This document shows positions 8,017 through 16,330 of a stretch of 64,000 nt of DNA, piece after piece. Position numbers and translations under genes: made by a program. The notes beneath the pieces are model-generated. The model was not told the origin of the DNA and did no database searches. It was given only the letters and a program-made list of their open reading frames with translations. This stretch comes from Actinomycetota bacterium (GTDB lineage: Bacteria; Actinomycetota; Actinomycetes; Nanopelagicales; Nanopelagicaceae): assembly GCA_947449535.1 (NCBI GenBank), contig CANFRP010000001.1:1-64000 (forward strand), read 5' to 3'. Position 1 is the stretch's first letter. Every line of letters starts with the position of its first letter.

Positions 8017-10476
8017 TCAGGAACGAATTTGAGCTTTGCAGATCTCGATCGCCTTGGCTCCTGCTGCTTCTCGATAGCCAGTAACCTCCTCAGCCGTCAA
8101 GGTGCGATCTGATGCGCGGAATACCATCGTGAATGCGAGTGAGACTTTTCCTTCCCCTGCCTTCTCGTATCGATCAAAGAGCGTGATGGATTCCAGCAAA
8201 TCGCCAGCGCCACTACGAAGTGCGCTTTCAACATCCAATGAGCGAGTTCCAGAGTCAACGATAAGCGAGATGTCCTGACTTGCAGCGGGCATTGTCCATA
8301 TTTGCGGAGCACGCAAGGTAGCTACATAAGGAAGAGCACTCAGAACAACCACGAAGGAACATGATCGATCTGGAAGACCCAGCGCCGAAATCACGCGTGG
8401 ATGAAGTTCACCGGCATGTGCAACGGCTTTGCCATCTACTCGAAGTTCGGCGCAGCGACCTGGATGCCAGGGCGCAAAATCAGATGCGACTATCTCGTAG
8501 GTATTGCCGGTCTCTTCAATAATTCTTGCAGCAGCGCCAATCGCATCACTCCACGTGTATTCAACTCCTGAAGCTGACCAATTCTTGGGTGAGAGTTTTC
8601 CCAGCACAAGACCAGCTACCTGAACCGGCTGACCAGGGACGCTGGAATAAATCAGATCGAGATTGGCCGGAGTAGGGCGTTTGTCGGTAGGAATGGCAGG
8701 CACTTTGGGAAGTTGTACGGTATCTCTAAACACTGATCCGATTTCAAAGAGCGCAACATCCTTGAAGCCGCGAGATTGATTTCGCACGGCCGCTTGCAGC
8801 AAACCAGGTAGCAGATGAGTGCGAAGAAGTGGAAATTCTTCCGACATGGGATTTGCTAAACGAAATGCCTTCGCCCGATCTCCCACGAATCCCAAAGAAT
8901 CAATCATTGCTTGCGAGATAAAGGGATAGTTATAAGTTTCAGAGAATCCTTGAACTGCAAGTGATTGAGCAACTGTGCGCTTTCGAGATTGAAAAGGAGA
9001 GAGCGCCGCTCCGGCTTTGCCGATCGGTAAGTGAGATGGGATCGCGTCATACCCAACCATTCGTGCAACTTCCTCCACGACATCGGGGCCAGTCAACAGG
9101 TCAGGTCGCCAGGTTGGTGGAGTGATTGTCCACGGGATGGTTGTAGCGACAACAGTTGCGCCCACCACTTCCAATTTTTCCTTCACTATGTGATCAGAAA
9201 TATCAGCACCTAAAAGCTCGCGAACATAACCTGGATCAAATTCAAGTGGAGCGGGGAATATCGGAGTCCCATCTACTGAAGTGCCTAAGTGTTTTGCTCC
9301 ACCCAATTCGACCATGAGATCTACCCCGCGGGCGGAGGCGATTTCCGCTAAGGAAGGGTCAACTGCGCGCTCGAGGCGACGAGAAGCTTCCGATGAGAGC
9401 TTGTGACGTCTTGAGTTCTTTGCAACATCCATCGGATTAAAACGCACTGCTTCTAGAGCAATACTTGTGGTTGATGCAGTCACTTCAGAATCGAGTCCGC
9501 CCATCGTTCCGGCCAGTGCCATGGAGCGCTGCGAATCTGCAACCATTAAATCTTCTGGTGAAAGTTTACGAACTTGACCATCCAAAGTTGTGAAAGTCTT
9601 TTCTGAGCCTGCACGGCGGATCTGCAATCCCCCATCAATCTTTGCGCTATCAAAGGCATGTAAAGGTTGACCAAGTTCCAACATCACATAATTAGTAATG
9701 TCGACTGCCAGTGAGATTGAGCGCATCCCACATTTCTCAATTCGACGAGACATCCACAACGGGGTTTTGGCAGATACATTGAAATCTGAAATCGTCCGCA
9801 AATACATAACGGAAGCGGCCGATGCATCCTCAATCTTTGCGGTCACACCTTTCTTATTAATTTCATATTTCTTGGGATCTACTAGCAAAGCAGGATCGGT
9901 GTATGAAACTTTGAGAGAGGCAGCAATTTCACGAGCTAGGCCGCGAATCGACAGCGCATATCCTCGGTCTGGATTGATCGCAACATCAATTATGAGATCA
10001 TTAATTTCGAGAAGCGAAATGGCATCAGCCCCAATTGACGCTACGCCTTCCGGAAGAACAATAATCCCTGCGTGTTCATCACTGATACCGAGTTCACGGG
10101 CGGAACAGATCATGCCATTGGAGATTTTTCCATAAGTCTCCCGGGCTGAAATCGCGAAATTGCCTGGAAGCACGGCGCCGGGAAGTGCAGCGACAACAAG
10201 ATCTCCAACCGCGAAATTCTGGGCTCCGCAGATGACAAAACGAAGAGTGCCTTCTCCACAGTCAAGTCCTACATAACGAATTGGCTTCTTGTGTTCTTTA
10301 AGTTCTTCAATGCTTTCGACCCGGGCAACTACAAGTGGGCCGATGAGGTCGACGCCTTGTGGCACGATCGACTCGACTTCGAAACCGATCGAAACAAATG
10401 CTTGGTCGATCGCTTCTGCCGAAATTTTTTCTGGGATGGCCGCAAACTCACGAAGCCAGGACAAAGGTACTTTCAC
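8017..10476 (-). CDS. pheT: Phenylalanyl-tRNA synthetase beta subunit
   Basis: Beta chain of the (alpha-beta)2 synthetase. At 819 residues it has the expected order: an N-terminal EMAP/OB tRNA-binding domain (about 40-150), the B3/B4 editing domain in the middle, the B5 domain (about 400-475), the class II-like core, and the C-terminal ferredoxin-fold anticodon-binding domain (about 725-819). It overlaps pheS by four bases (ATGA), so the subunits should be made in equal amounts. The gene is followed by the ARG-box region and the arg operon. Confidence 0.97.
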   Translation of the reverse strand: MKVPLSWLREFAAIPEKISAEAIDQAFVSIGFEVESIVPQGVDLIGPLVVARVESIEELKEHKKPIRYVGLDCGEGTLRFVICGAQNFAVGDLVVAALPGAVLPGNFAISARETYGKISNGMICSARELGISDEHAGIIVLPEGVASIGADAISLLEINDLIIDVAINPDRGYALSIRGLAREIAASLKVSYTDPALLVDPKKYEINKKGVTAKIEDASAASVMYLRTISDFNVSAKTPLWMSRRIEKCGMRSISLAVDITNYVMLELGQPLHAFDSAKIDGGLQIRRAGSEKTFTTLDGQVRKLSPEDLMVADSQRSMALAGTMGGLDSEVTASTTSIALEAVRFNPMDVAKNSRRHKLSSEASRRLERAVDPSLAEIASARGVDLMVELGGAKHLGTSVDGTPIFPAPLEFDPGYVRELLGADISDHIVKEKLEVVGATVVATTIPWTITPPTWRPDLLTGPDVVEEVARMVGYDAIPSHLPIGKAGAALSPFQSRKRTVAQSLAVQGFSETYNYPFISQAMIDSLGFVGDRAKAFRLANPMSEEFPLLRTHLLPGLLQAAVRNQSRGFKDVALFEIGSVFRDTVQLPKVPAIPTDKRPTPANLDLIYSSVPGQPVQVAGLVLGKLSPKNWSASGVEYTWSDAIGAAARIIEETGNTYEIVASDFAPWHPGRCAELRVDGKAVAHAGELHPRVISALGLPDRSCSFVVVLSALPYVATLRAPQIWTMPAASQDISLIVDSGTRSLDVESALRSGAGDLLESITLFDRYEKAGEGKVSLAFTMVFRASDRTLTAEEVTGYREAAGAKAIEICKAQIRS

Positions 10477-11489
10477 TTTGCCCCCAACCCGAATGCTTGG
10501 CTAAAGCGAAGATCGCCTTCAACTATGTCATGCATATCCGTTATTCCATGGCGAACCATCAAGGTGCGCTCAAGGCCCATGCCGAATGCAAAACCAGAAT
10601 AGATATCGGTATCAATTCCGGCAGAACGCAAAACTTTCTGATTCACCATTCCGCAGCCGCCCCATTCAATCCAGCGACCATTGAAAAAGAAATCAACTTC
10701 CGCACTTGGCTCAGTGAATGGAAAGAATGATGGACGCAATCGAGTCTTTACTTCCGGTCCAAACATGGCGCGGGCAAAATGATCGAGAGTTCCTTTGAGG
10801 TCAGCCATAGTGATTCCGCGGTCAACCACCAAACCTTCGACTTGGCTAAATACCGGTGTGTGAGTGGCATCAAGCTCATCGGCGCGATAGGTCCGACCTG
10901 GGCAGATGACATAAATAGGAGGTTGGTTCTCTAACATTGTTCGCACTTGTACCGGTGATGTGTGTGTGCGCATTACCAATCGGGCATCAAGTGGTTCAAC
11001 AAAAAACGTGTCTTGCATCGTCCGAGCAGGGTGGTCCGCCGGAATGTTGAGTGCATCAAAATTGAGCCACTCGGATTCCAACTCGGGTCCTTCAGCCACT
11101 CGATAACCAAGACCAATAAAGAGATCGCTAATTTCATTGGTCAGAATCGTAAGAGGATGTAATCCACCTTTAAGAATTTTGCGACCCGGAAGAGTGACAT
11201 CCACACGCTCTTCAACCAATGCCCGCTCATCGCGCTCCGCCTCTAAAACTAGTAGGCGAGCTTCAAAGGCCGAAGATACTTTGCTTCTTTGCGCACCAAC
11301 CACTTTGCCAAATTCGGCACGTTCGTCTTGCGGGAGCGTGCCAAGGGATTGACTTGCCTTTGCTAAAGCAGATTTGTCACCGATAAATTCGATTTTTACT
11401 TGCTTAAGGGCATCTAAGTCCGGAGCTCCTTCGATCGCAGATAGCGCTTCATCCGCGGCTTTCTGCAGGTCTTTTACGCTGAGCGACAT
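10473..11489 (-). CDS. pheS: Phenylalanyl-tRNA synthetase alpha subunit
   Basis: Catalytic subunit, class II. The 338-residue protein has an N-terminal coiled coil (about 1-90), motif 2 with MRTHTSPVQVRTM (near 170-182) and motif 3 with FGMGLERTLMVRHGI near the C terminus. It starts at an ATG six bases after TAAGAT (11496-11501) and has no Shine-Dalgarno, so it probably begins a leaderless pheST transcript. That -10 abuts the stop codon of the upstream methyltransferase gene. Confidence 0.97.
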   Translation of the reverse strand: MSLSVKDLQKAADEALSAIEGAPDLDALKQVKIEFIGDKSALAKASQSLGTLPQDERAEFGKVVGAQRSKVSSAFEARLLVLEAERDERALVEERVDVTLPGRKILKGGLHPLTILTNEISDLFIGLGYRVAEGPELESEWLNFDALNIPADHPARTMQDTFFVEPLDARLVMRTHTSPVQVRTMLENQPPIYVICPGRTYRADELDATHTPVFSQVEGLVVDRGITMADLKGTLDHFARAMFGPEVKTRLRPSFFPFTEPSAEVDFFFNGRWIEWGGCGMVNQKVLRSAGIDTDIYSGFAFGMGLERTLMVRHGITDMHDIVEGDLRFSQAFGLGAK

Positions 11490-11495
11490 GCGGGA

Positions 11496-11501
11496 ATCTT
11501 A
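11496..11501 (-). promoter_or_regulatory. -10 element of pheST, probably leaderless
   Basis: TAAGAT on the minus strand, then six bases, then the pheS ATG. It abuts the stop codon of the preceding gene, so pheST can be transcribed apart from the ribosomal-protein genes. Confidence 0.55.
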
Positions 11502-12338
11502 CTAAGCGTCTGCCGCAGATCGTTGGCTATTTTGTGCAATTCCGTAATGAAACATAGTGATTGCTGCTGCGCTAGCGACGTTGAGGCTCTCGGAGTAACC
11601 CTTCATTGGTATGCGCACCCGAGCATCTACATCGGCAAGCTCTGGCAAACCGCGCGCCTCATTGCCGAAGATCAACAGGGTCTTCTCTGGGATTTCCATA
11701 TCAAGGAAGGAGTCGATTGCCTCCCCGGCCATTGCAATTGTCGTGAATTCATTCTCCCGCGCGAAAGTGAAGAGTTCATCTAAAGTCACACTTTCCACTA
11801 TCGGCAAATGCCATAGCGAGCCGACAGTCGCGCGAACAGTTTTGGGACTGAAAATATCAACCGATTTATCTGAGAAGAGAACTGCGTCAAAACCGCAAGC
11901 ATCTCCCGTGCGAATCACCGTACCGCTATTGCCCGGATCTTGAAGCTCCCAGAAATAGGCCAATCGAGTGGGTGTGAGCGCTGCCAACTTATATAGATTC
12001 ATTTCGCGAAACGAGCAGAGCGCCAGAATGCCCTGAGGGGACTCGGTATCTGCCATCGCCTTCATCACTTCATCTGTGACGGGAAAAATCTCAACTTCTG
12101 AAAGTACCTCTGAATCAATCTCTTCTTGAAGCTTGGCCATGCCCTGATCGGTGACATAAAGTCGTTCAACCACGGGTGCGCTATCAATCTTCGGCGCTAG
12201 CGCTTCGCGAACGGATTGAATTCCATCAGCAATAAATTGCTTCTCTTCTTTTCGAAATTTCTTGCCGCGAGAACCCAAAAGAGCCTTCACTCTCTCAACA
12301 TGTGGAGAGTGAAGGCTCGTAATCTGGGAGTTAGGCAT
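11502..12338 (-). CDS. 23S rRNA 2'-O-ribose methyltransferase, TrmH/SpoU family (TsnR-like)
   Basis: Predicted AdoMet-dependent RNA 2'-O-methyltransferase with the SPOUT trefoil knot. The 278-residue protein has an N-terminal substrate-binding domain (about 1-105) and the C-terminal SpoU domain, with [16 protein letters not shown]-like motif 1 (here [16 protein letters not shown]), [10 protein letters not shown] (motif 2) and [16 protein letters not shown] (motif 3). Its place after rpmI-rplT matches tsnR of mycobacteria, so a 23S rRNA target is likely; the exact nucleotide is unknown. It overlaps rplT by 8 bases, tying it to ribosome production. Confidence 0.9.
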   Translation of the reverse strand: MPNSQITSLHSPHVERVKALLGSRGKKFRKEEKQFIADGIQSVREALAPKIDSAPVVERLYVTDQGMAKLQEEIDSEVLSEVEIFPVTDEVMKAMADTESPQGILALCSFREMNLYKLAALTPTRLAYFWELQDPGNSGTVIRTGDACGFDAVLFSDKSVDIFSPKTVRATVGSLWHLPIVESVTLDELFTFARENEFTTIAMAGEAIDSFLDMEIPEKTLLIFGNEARGLPELADVDARVRIPMKGYSESLNVASAAAITMFHYGIAQNSQRSAADA

Positions 12339-12693
12339 TAACTACGTGCTTGCGAGCAACTTCAACGAGAGCAGCGAATGCTGCTGGATCGTTGACGGCG
12401 AGCTCAGCAAGAACACGACGGTCTGCTTCAATTCCAGCACCCTTGAGTCCCTGGATGAAACGGTTATAAGTCAATCCGTGTTCACGAGCACCTGCATTGA
12501 TACGTTGGATCCAGAGGCGACGGAAATCGCCCTTCTTATCCTTACGATCATTAAATGCATAAACAAGCGAGTGAGTTACTTGCTCTTTTGCCTTTGAGAA
12601 AAGGCGTGAACGCTGACCACGATATCCAGCTGCGCGCTCGAGAGTTGTACGACGCTTCTTTGCGGCATGTACGCCACGTTTTACTCTTGCCAT
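12331..12693 (-). CDS. rplT: Ribosomal protein bL20
   Basis: Large-subunit assembly protein that binds 23S rRNA, in many bacteria also an autoregulator of infC-rpmI-rplT. The 120-residue protein has the typical basic N terminus (MARVKRGV) and the conserved [20 protein letters not shown] segment. It follows rpmI by 15 bases with a ribosome-binding site and overlaps the downstream methyltransferase by 8 bases. Confidence 0.98.
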   Translation of the reverse strand: MARVKRGVHAAKKRRTTLERAAGYRGQRSRLFSKAKEQVTHSLVYAFNDRKDKKGDFRRLWIQRINAGAREHGLTYNRFIQGLKGAGIEADRRVLAELAVNDPAAFAALVEVARKHVVNA

Positions 12694-12708
12694 GGTTTAG
12701 TCCTTCCT

Positions 12709-12906
12709 TTACTTCAGGCCGAGCATGCGCTTGGCGGTAGTTGTGACAGGGGCATTCGCAGTTGCATCTTTGCTCAACCGACGAGTAACGCGAGAAGATT
12801 TGTGCTCGAGAAGGTGGCGCTTGCCAGCACGCTCATGCATGATTTTTCCAGTTCCCGTAAGACGGAAAGTCTTCTTTGCACCGCTATGGGTCTTCATCTT
12901 TGGCAT
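12709..12906 (-). CDS. rpmI: Ribosomal protein bL35
   Basis: Small basic large-subunit protein, 65 residues, with the family start [20 protein letters not shown] and the [14 protein letters not shown] segment. It lies between infC and rplT in the conserved infC-rpmI-rplT operon and has a GGGAGG-type ribosome-binding site ahead of the ATG. Confidence 0.97.
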   Translation of the reverse strand: MPKMKTHSGAKKTFRLTGTGKIMHERAGKRHLLEHKSSRVTRRLSKDATANAPVTTTAKRMLGLK

Positions 12907-12951
12907 TCGCTAACCTCCCAGTTAGTTTCTTGTACTGCTCTTACAAACCTT

Positions 12952-13581
12952 TTATTCGGCTGCCGCTTCGACAACCGGTGAAACTTCTTCCGACGTTTCA
13001 TTGGCAACCTTCTTAGAAGCTTTCGCAGGCTTTTCCACTTTCTCCTGCTTTGGCTTAACGATGCTGCCCTTCTTTACTGTCGGTCCCAAAACCATCGACA
13101 TATTTCGACCCTCTTGCTTAGGGGCAAATTCGACGATGCAGTTATCACCAAGCTCCGCTGCCATTTTCATGAGTAAGCGGTAACCAATCTCAGGCTTAGC
13201 TTGCTCGCGACCACGGAACTGAATTGTCACCTTCACCTTGTCGCCACCCTTGAGGAAGCGCTCGACGTGTGATTTCTTAGTTTCGTAATCATGAGGCTCG
13301 ATCTTTGGGCGCAACCGCATTTCCTTGACAACGATATGTGTCTGATTGGCTCGTGCTTCACGTGCCTTCTGCGCGATCTCGTATTTGTACTTACCGAAAT
13401 CCATAATCTTGCAGACGGGAGGTTGTGCATCGGGAGATATCTCTACGAGGTCTAGACCCACTTCATCTGCCATTTGTAGGGCAGTATCGATGGAAACGAC
13501 GCCGACTTGATCTCCGTCAAAACCTATGAGACGAACTTCCGGAACGCGGATTCGATCATTGATTCGTGCTTCTGCGCTGAT
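12952..13581 (-). CDS. infC: Translation initiation factor IF-3, starting at an ATC codon
   Basis: Binds the 30S subunit and proofreads initiator tRNA and start codon. The N domain includes [14 protein letters not shown] and the C domain [13 protein letters not shown]; an Ala/Lys/Glu-rich tail ends the protein. The longest reading frame begins with an ATG at 13635, but that codon has no ribosome-binding site and adds 18 residues the family lacks. The family start (ISAEARIND) is encoded by ATC at 13579-13581, with a perfect AAAGGA (13588-13593) six bases upstream. I therefore place the start at ATC, giving 209 residues. E. coli infC likewise uses a rare start (ATT), which IF-3 discriminates against, giving autoregulation. 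Confidence 0.93.
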   Translation of the reverse strand: MSAEARINDRIRVPEVRLIGFDGDQVGVVSIDTALQMADEVGLDLVEISPDAQPPVCKIMDFGKYKYEIAQKAREARANQTHIVVKEMRLRPKIEPHDYETKKSHVERFLKGGDKVKVTIQFRGREQAKPEIGYRLLMKMAAELGDNCIVEFAPKQEGRNMSMVLGPTVKKGSIVKPKQEKVEKPAKASKKVANETSEEVSPVVEAAAE

Positions 13582-13783
13582 AACTATTCCTTTCGCGACC
13601 TGTTGATAAATTCTTGCTGCCTTCGCAAGTGTCATTAGTCGCGCAAATAGATAAAGAGCCCAGAAAATCTGGAGTCTTACACGTACTTGACCGCTCCGCT
13701 TTAAGCGAAGAAGGTGGGAGCGACTAGCTCCACTTGATGGGATGAGGATACCCGAGCGGCTCGGATAGGTGAAATCGGGGAAT
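13582..13783 (-). promoter_or_regulatory. infC leader region with promoter candidate and hairpins
   Basis: About 200 bases between fabI and infC. On the minus strand a candidate promoter is TTTCAC (13769-13774), 18 bases, TATCCT (13745-13750); the spacer contains a 13-bp palindrome CCGAGC-C-GCTCGG (13752-13764). The transcribed leader then holds a hairpin GGAGC-5-GCTCC (13717-13731) and a CGCT-TTA-AGCG hairpin (13697-13707 region). IF-3/L20 operons often have structured autoregulatory leaders; homology to a known one cannot be judged by eye. Confidence 0.45.
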
Positions 13784-14557
13784 TTACCCGCCTATTGCGT
13801 GTACTCCACCGTCCACATGGACTATTTCGCCCGTTGTTTTGGGGAAGAAATCACTGAGCAGAGCTACTGCGGCTTGAGCTGCTGGCACGGGGTCGGTGAC
13901 ATCCCAGTGGAGTGGGGCTTTGGAGTTCCATACTTGTTCGAACTCATCAAATCCCGGGATTGATTTAGCGGCCATTGTGCGAATTGGGCCGGCAGCTACA
14001 AGATTGAAGCGAATATTCTCCTTGCCCAGATCGCGCGCCAAATATCGATTGGTGGATTCAAGGGCTGCTTTTGCAACGCCCATCCAATCGTATTTTGGCC
14101 AAGCTACTTGAGCATCGAAGGTAAGTCCGACAACACTTGCACCAGTGGGTTGCGTAAAAAGTGGTCGAGTAGCCATAGTTAAAGATTTCAATGAATACGC
14201 AGATACATGCACCGCAGTTGCGACATCTTCCCAAGCAGTATTGAGAAAGTTTCCACCGAGAGCTGCCTCAGGTGCAAAACCAATTGAGTGGACGACTCCA
14301 TCTAAATGTGGAACGTGCTGACGAACTTTCTCGGCCAAGGCATCCAGGTGTTCAACGCTAGTGACGTCAAGTTCTATCACGGGTGCAAGTTGTGGCAAGC
14401 GGGCCGAAATACGATTCGTAATACTCAGCGCTCGACCGAAGGAGGTGAGGAGAACTTCAGCGCCTTGCTCTTGTGCAATTCGAGCAATGTGAAATGCGAT
14501 CGAAGCATCAGTGAGGACACCGGTTACCAAAATCTTCTTGCCAGCGAGAATTCCCAT
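13784..14557 (-). CDS. fabI: Enoyl-[acyl-carrier-protein] reductase, InhA type
   Basis: Last reduction of the fatty-acid elongation cycle, NADH dependent. The 257-residue SDR protein has the InhA/FabI pattern: glycine-rich [13 protein letters not shown] (13-25), the HSIGFAPE segment (90-97) and the Y-x6-K pair Tyr156/Lys163 in [13 protein letters not shown]. It directly abuts fabG, the same order as mycobacterial mabA-inhA. FabI is a better name than inhA because nothing indicates mycolic acids here. Confidence 0.94.
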   Translation of the reverse strand: MGILAGKKILVTGVLTDASIAFHIARIAQEQGAEVLLTSFGRALSITNRISARLPQLAPVIELDVTSVEHLDALAEKVRQHVPHLDGVVHSIGFAPEAALGGNFLNTAWEDVATAVHVSAYSLKSLTMATRPLFTQPTGASVVGLTFDAQVAWPKYDWMGVAKAALESTNRYLARDLGKENIRFNLVAAGPIRTMAAKSIPGFDEFEQVWNSKAPLHWDVTDPVPAAQAAVALLSDFFPKTTGEIVHVDGGVHAIGG

Positions 14558-15268
14558 TTAGTGCCCCATTCCTAAACCGCCATCAACCGGGATGACTGCG
14601 CCTGTTATATAACTAGCTTCAGGTGAAGCTAGAAATGCCACAACTCCTGCAATTTCATCTGCCGTCGCCAAACGTTGAAGCGGAATGGCTTCAGATATCT
14701 CTTTCCGACGAGCTTCCTCTAATACCGCCGTCATATCTGTCTCTACAAATCCAGGTGCAACCACATTGGCTGTAATGCCACGGCTACCTAATTCACGAGC
14801 AAAAGATCGGGCCATTCCGACCAAACCAGATTTAGTAGCAGCGTAATTCACTTGGCCAGCCGATCCTAAAAGTCCAACAACAGAACCAACAAAGATCATT
14901 CGACCAGAACGCTTCTTCATCATTCCCTTAGTGCAAGAGCGAGCGACACGAAATGCGCCCATGAGATTAGTCTGAACAACTGCTTCAAAATCTTCATCAG
15001 ACATTCGCATAACCAGACCATCTTTGGTGATACCAGCATTTGCAACGAGAACATCAACTGTTCCGTAGGTAGCTTCTATTTCACTAAAAGCAGAGTTCAC
15101 ACTTTGGGTGTCTGAGACGTCCATGACGACGCCATTCAGTCCCTCGGGCGCTACCCCACTGCGATAAGTGACGACTACGGTAAAACCTTCGCTCTTCAAT
15201 TTATGCGCGATCGCTAGACCGATTCCACGATTGCCACCCGTGACCAGGGCCACTTGCTCTGTACTCAT
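14558..15268 (-). CDS. fabG: 3-oxoacyl-[acyl-carrier-protein] reductase
   Basis: NADPH-dependent SDR enzyme of fatty-acid elongation. The 236-residue protein has GGNRGIG (11-17), the NAG motif (77-79) and the catalytic Ser129-Tyr142-Lys146 triad (YAATK). It is first in a two-gene unit with fabI. The ATG is preceded by TAAGTT and six bases, with no Shine-Dalgarno, so it is probably leaderless. It is divergent from the DUF3099 gene. Confidence 0.94.
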   Translation of the reverse strand: MSTEQVALVTGGNRGIGLAIAHKLKSEGFTVVVTYRSGVAPEGLNGVVMDVSDTQSVNSAFSEIEATYGTVDVLVANAGITKDGLVMRMSDEDFEAVVQTNLMGAFRVARSCTKGMMKKRSGRMIFVGSVVGLLGSAGQVNYAATKSGLVGMARSFARELGSRGITANVVAPGFVETDMTAVLEEARRKEISEAIPLQRLATADEIAGVVAFLASPEASYITGAVIPVDGGLGMGH

Positions 15269-15274
15269 GAGAGA

Positions 15275-15280
15275 AACTTA
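15275..15280 (-). promoter_or_regulatory. -10 element of fabG-fabI, probably leaderless
   Basis: TAAGTT on the minus strand, six bases before the fabG ATG. It belongs to the divergent fabG/DUF3099 intergenic region of 72 bases. Confidence 0.5.
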
Positions 15281-15328
15281 CTGGCTACTCACGCGTATGT
15301 TAGAAAATCCCACGCACCGGCGGGCCAA

Positions 15329-15334
15329 TAGACT
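15329..15334 (+). promoter_or_regulatory. -10 element of the DUF3099-SURF1 unit, probably leaderless
   Basis: TAGACT followed by six bases and ATG at 15341. No Shine-Dalgarno lies between, so the mRNA probably starts at the ATG. Confidence 0.6.
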
Positions 15335-15340
15335 CGACTC

Positions 15341-15628
15341 ATGAGAATTCGTCGCCGCCCGAAGAGCGCTGTTGCTTCGATCACGACCGCCCAAACGGGA
15401 TTGATTAACGATCAGAGTTCCCGCCAAAAGCGATATTTCATTTCCATGATGGTTCGCACAGCTTGTTTCATTCTGGCTGTTGCCCTCCCTAGCCCGTACC
15501 GTTGGATTGCACTTTTTGGCGCAGTCGTACTGCCCTATATTGCTGTTCTCTTCGCAAATGCCGGCCGCGAAACAATTACTGGTAAAAGTGCGATCACTTC
15601 AAAAGGCAACAAGGAGATAACTTTTTAA
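15341..15628 (+). CDS. DUF3099-like small membrane protein
   Basis: A 95-residue protein with a basic, polar N terminus (about 1-35), two closely spaced hydrophobic segments (about 36-52 and 56-73) and a short polar tail, so two membrane helices with probably both ends inside. Length, double-helix layout and the TTAQTGLINDQSSR segment resemble the actinobacterial DUF3099 family, whose function is unknown. It is translated just ahead of SURF1, which starts at the next base after its stop codon, so a link to respiratory membrane assembly is possible but unproven. Confidence 0.8.
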   Translation: MRIRRRPKSAVASITTAQTGLINDQSSRQKRYFISMMVRTACFILAVALPSPYRWIALFGAVVLPYIAVLFANAGRETITGKSAITSKGNKEITF

Positions 15629-16330
15629 ATGCGCGGAAAGTTCGCTTCTGCATTCCAAACTTTGCTTGCCTTTCTCCTAATTTTCCTTTGTATCATTGCA
15701 GCGCAATGGCAATACCATCGAGGTCAAAGTCGTTCGATTCAAAATTCAATTATTATCAGAAATGAGACCTTGCCAGCTTTAACCAAGGGTGAGATCGCAG
15801 ATATCGATTCGCAACGAGATCAGTGGCGAACCGTGGAATTGTCCGGAACTTTTGATTCGCGCCATCAGCTTCTTATTCGTAATCGATATTCTCAAGGCCG
15901 CTTAGGTTTTGAAGTTCTTAACCTCTTTCGAACCGATGTCGGAAATTTCTGGTTGGATCGTGGATGGGTTGTGGCTGGTAAAGATGCCGCTACTCCCCCA
16001 ACAATTTCAACGCTACCAACGATGCCACTAACGATCCAAGCGCGCATACGTAGCGAAGATATTAGTAAACAAGTCGAGGGCTCATTCTTTGCTTCACTTC
16101 CAAGTAAAAAGATAGTCAATTTAACGAGCGCGCAAGGTGTCGAAGCGGCGCCTTACTACCTTGATTTACTGCCTACAAATGCCTCTATTTCTCCATTAAC
16201 AGCTATCGACTTGCCTGAATTATCCAATGGGCCGCATTTTGCCTACGCACTTCAATGGCTCTTCTTTGCGCTCATTATTCTTGTTGGACGCATTGCAATT
16301 TTTCGAGAGAAATTACACCGCACTATTTAA
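15629..16330 (+). CDS. SURF1 family cytochrome c oxidase biogenesis protein
   Basis: Membrane protein of aa3-type oxidase maturation, thought to aid heme a insertion. The 233-residue protein has the SURF1 layout: one N-terminal membrane helix (about 8-26), a large extracytoplasmic domain including QWRTVELSGTFD, then GFEVLNLFRT and WLDRGWV, and a C-terminal helix (about 208-224). It immediately follows the DUF3099 gene. Its last 18 bases overlap the end of the convergent ABC-exporter gene. ctaA at 24.6 kb serves the same oxidase pathway. Confidence 0.9.
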   Translation: MRGKFASAFQTLLAFLLIFLCIIAAQWQYHRGQSRSIQNSIIIRNETLPALTKGEIADIDSQRDQWRTVELSGTFDSRHQLLIRNRYSQGRLGFEVLNLFRTDVGNFWLDRGWVVAGKDAATPPTISTLPTMPLTIQARIRSEDISKQVEGSFFASLPSKKIVNLTSAQGVEAAPYYLDLLPTNASISPLTAIDLPELSNGPHFAYALQWLFFALIILVGRIAIFREKLHRTI

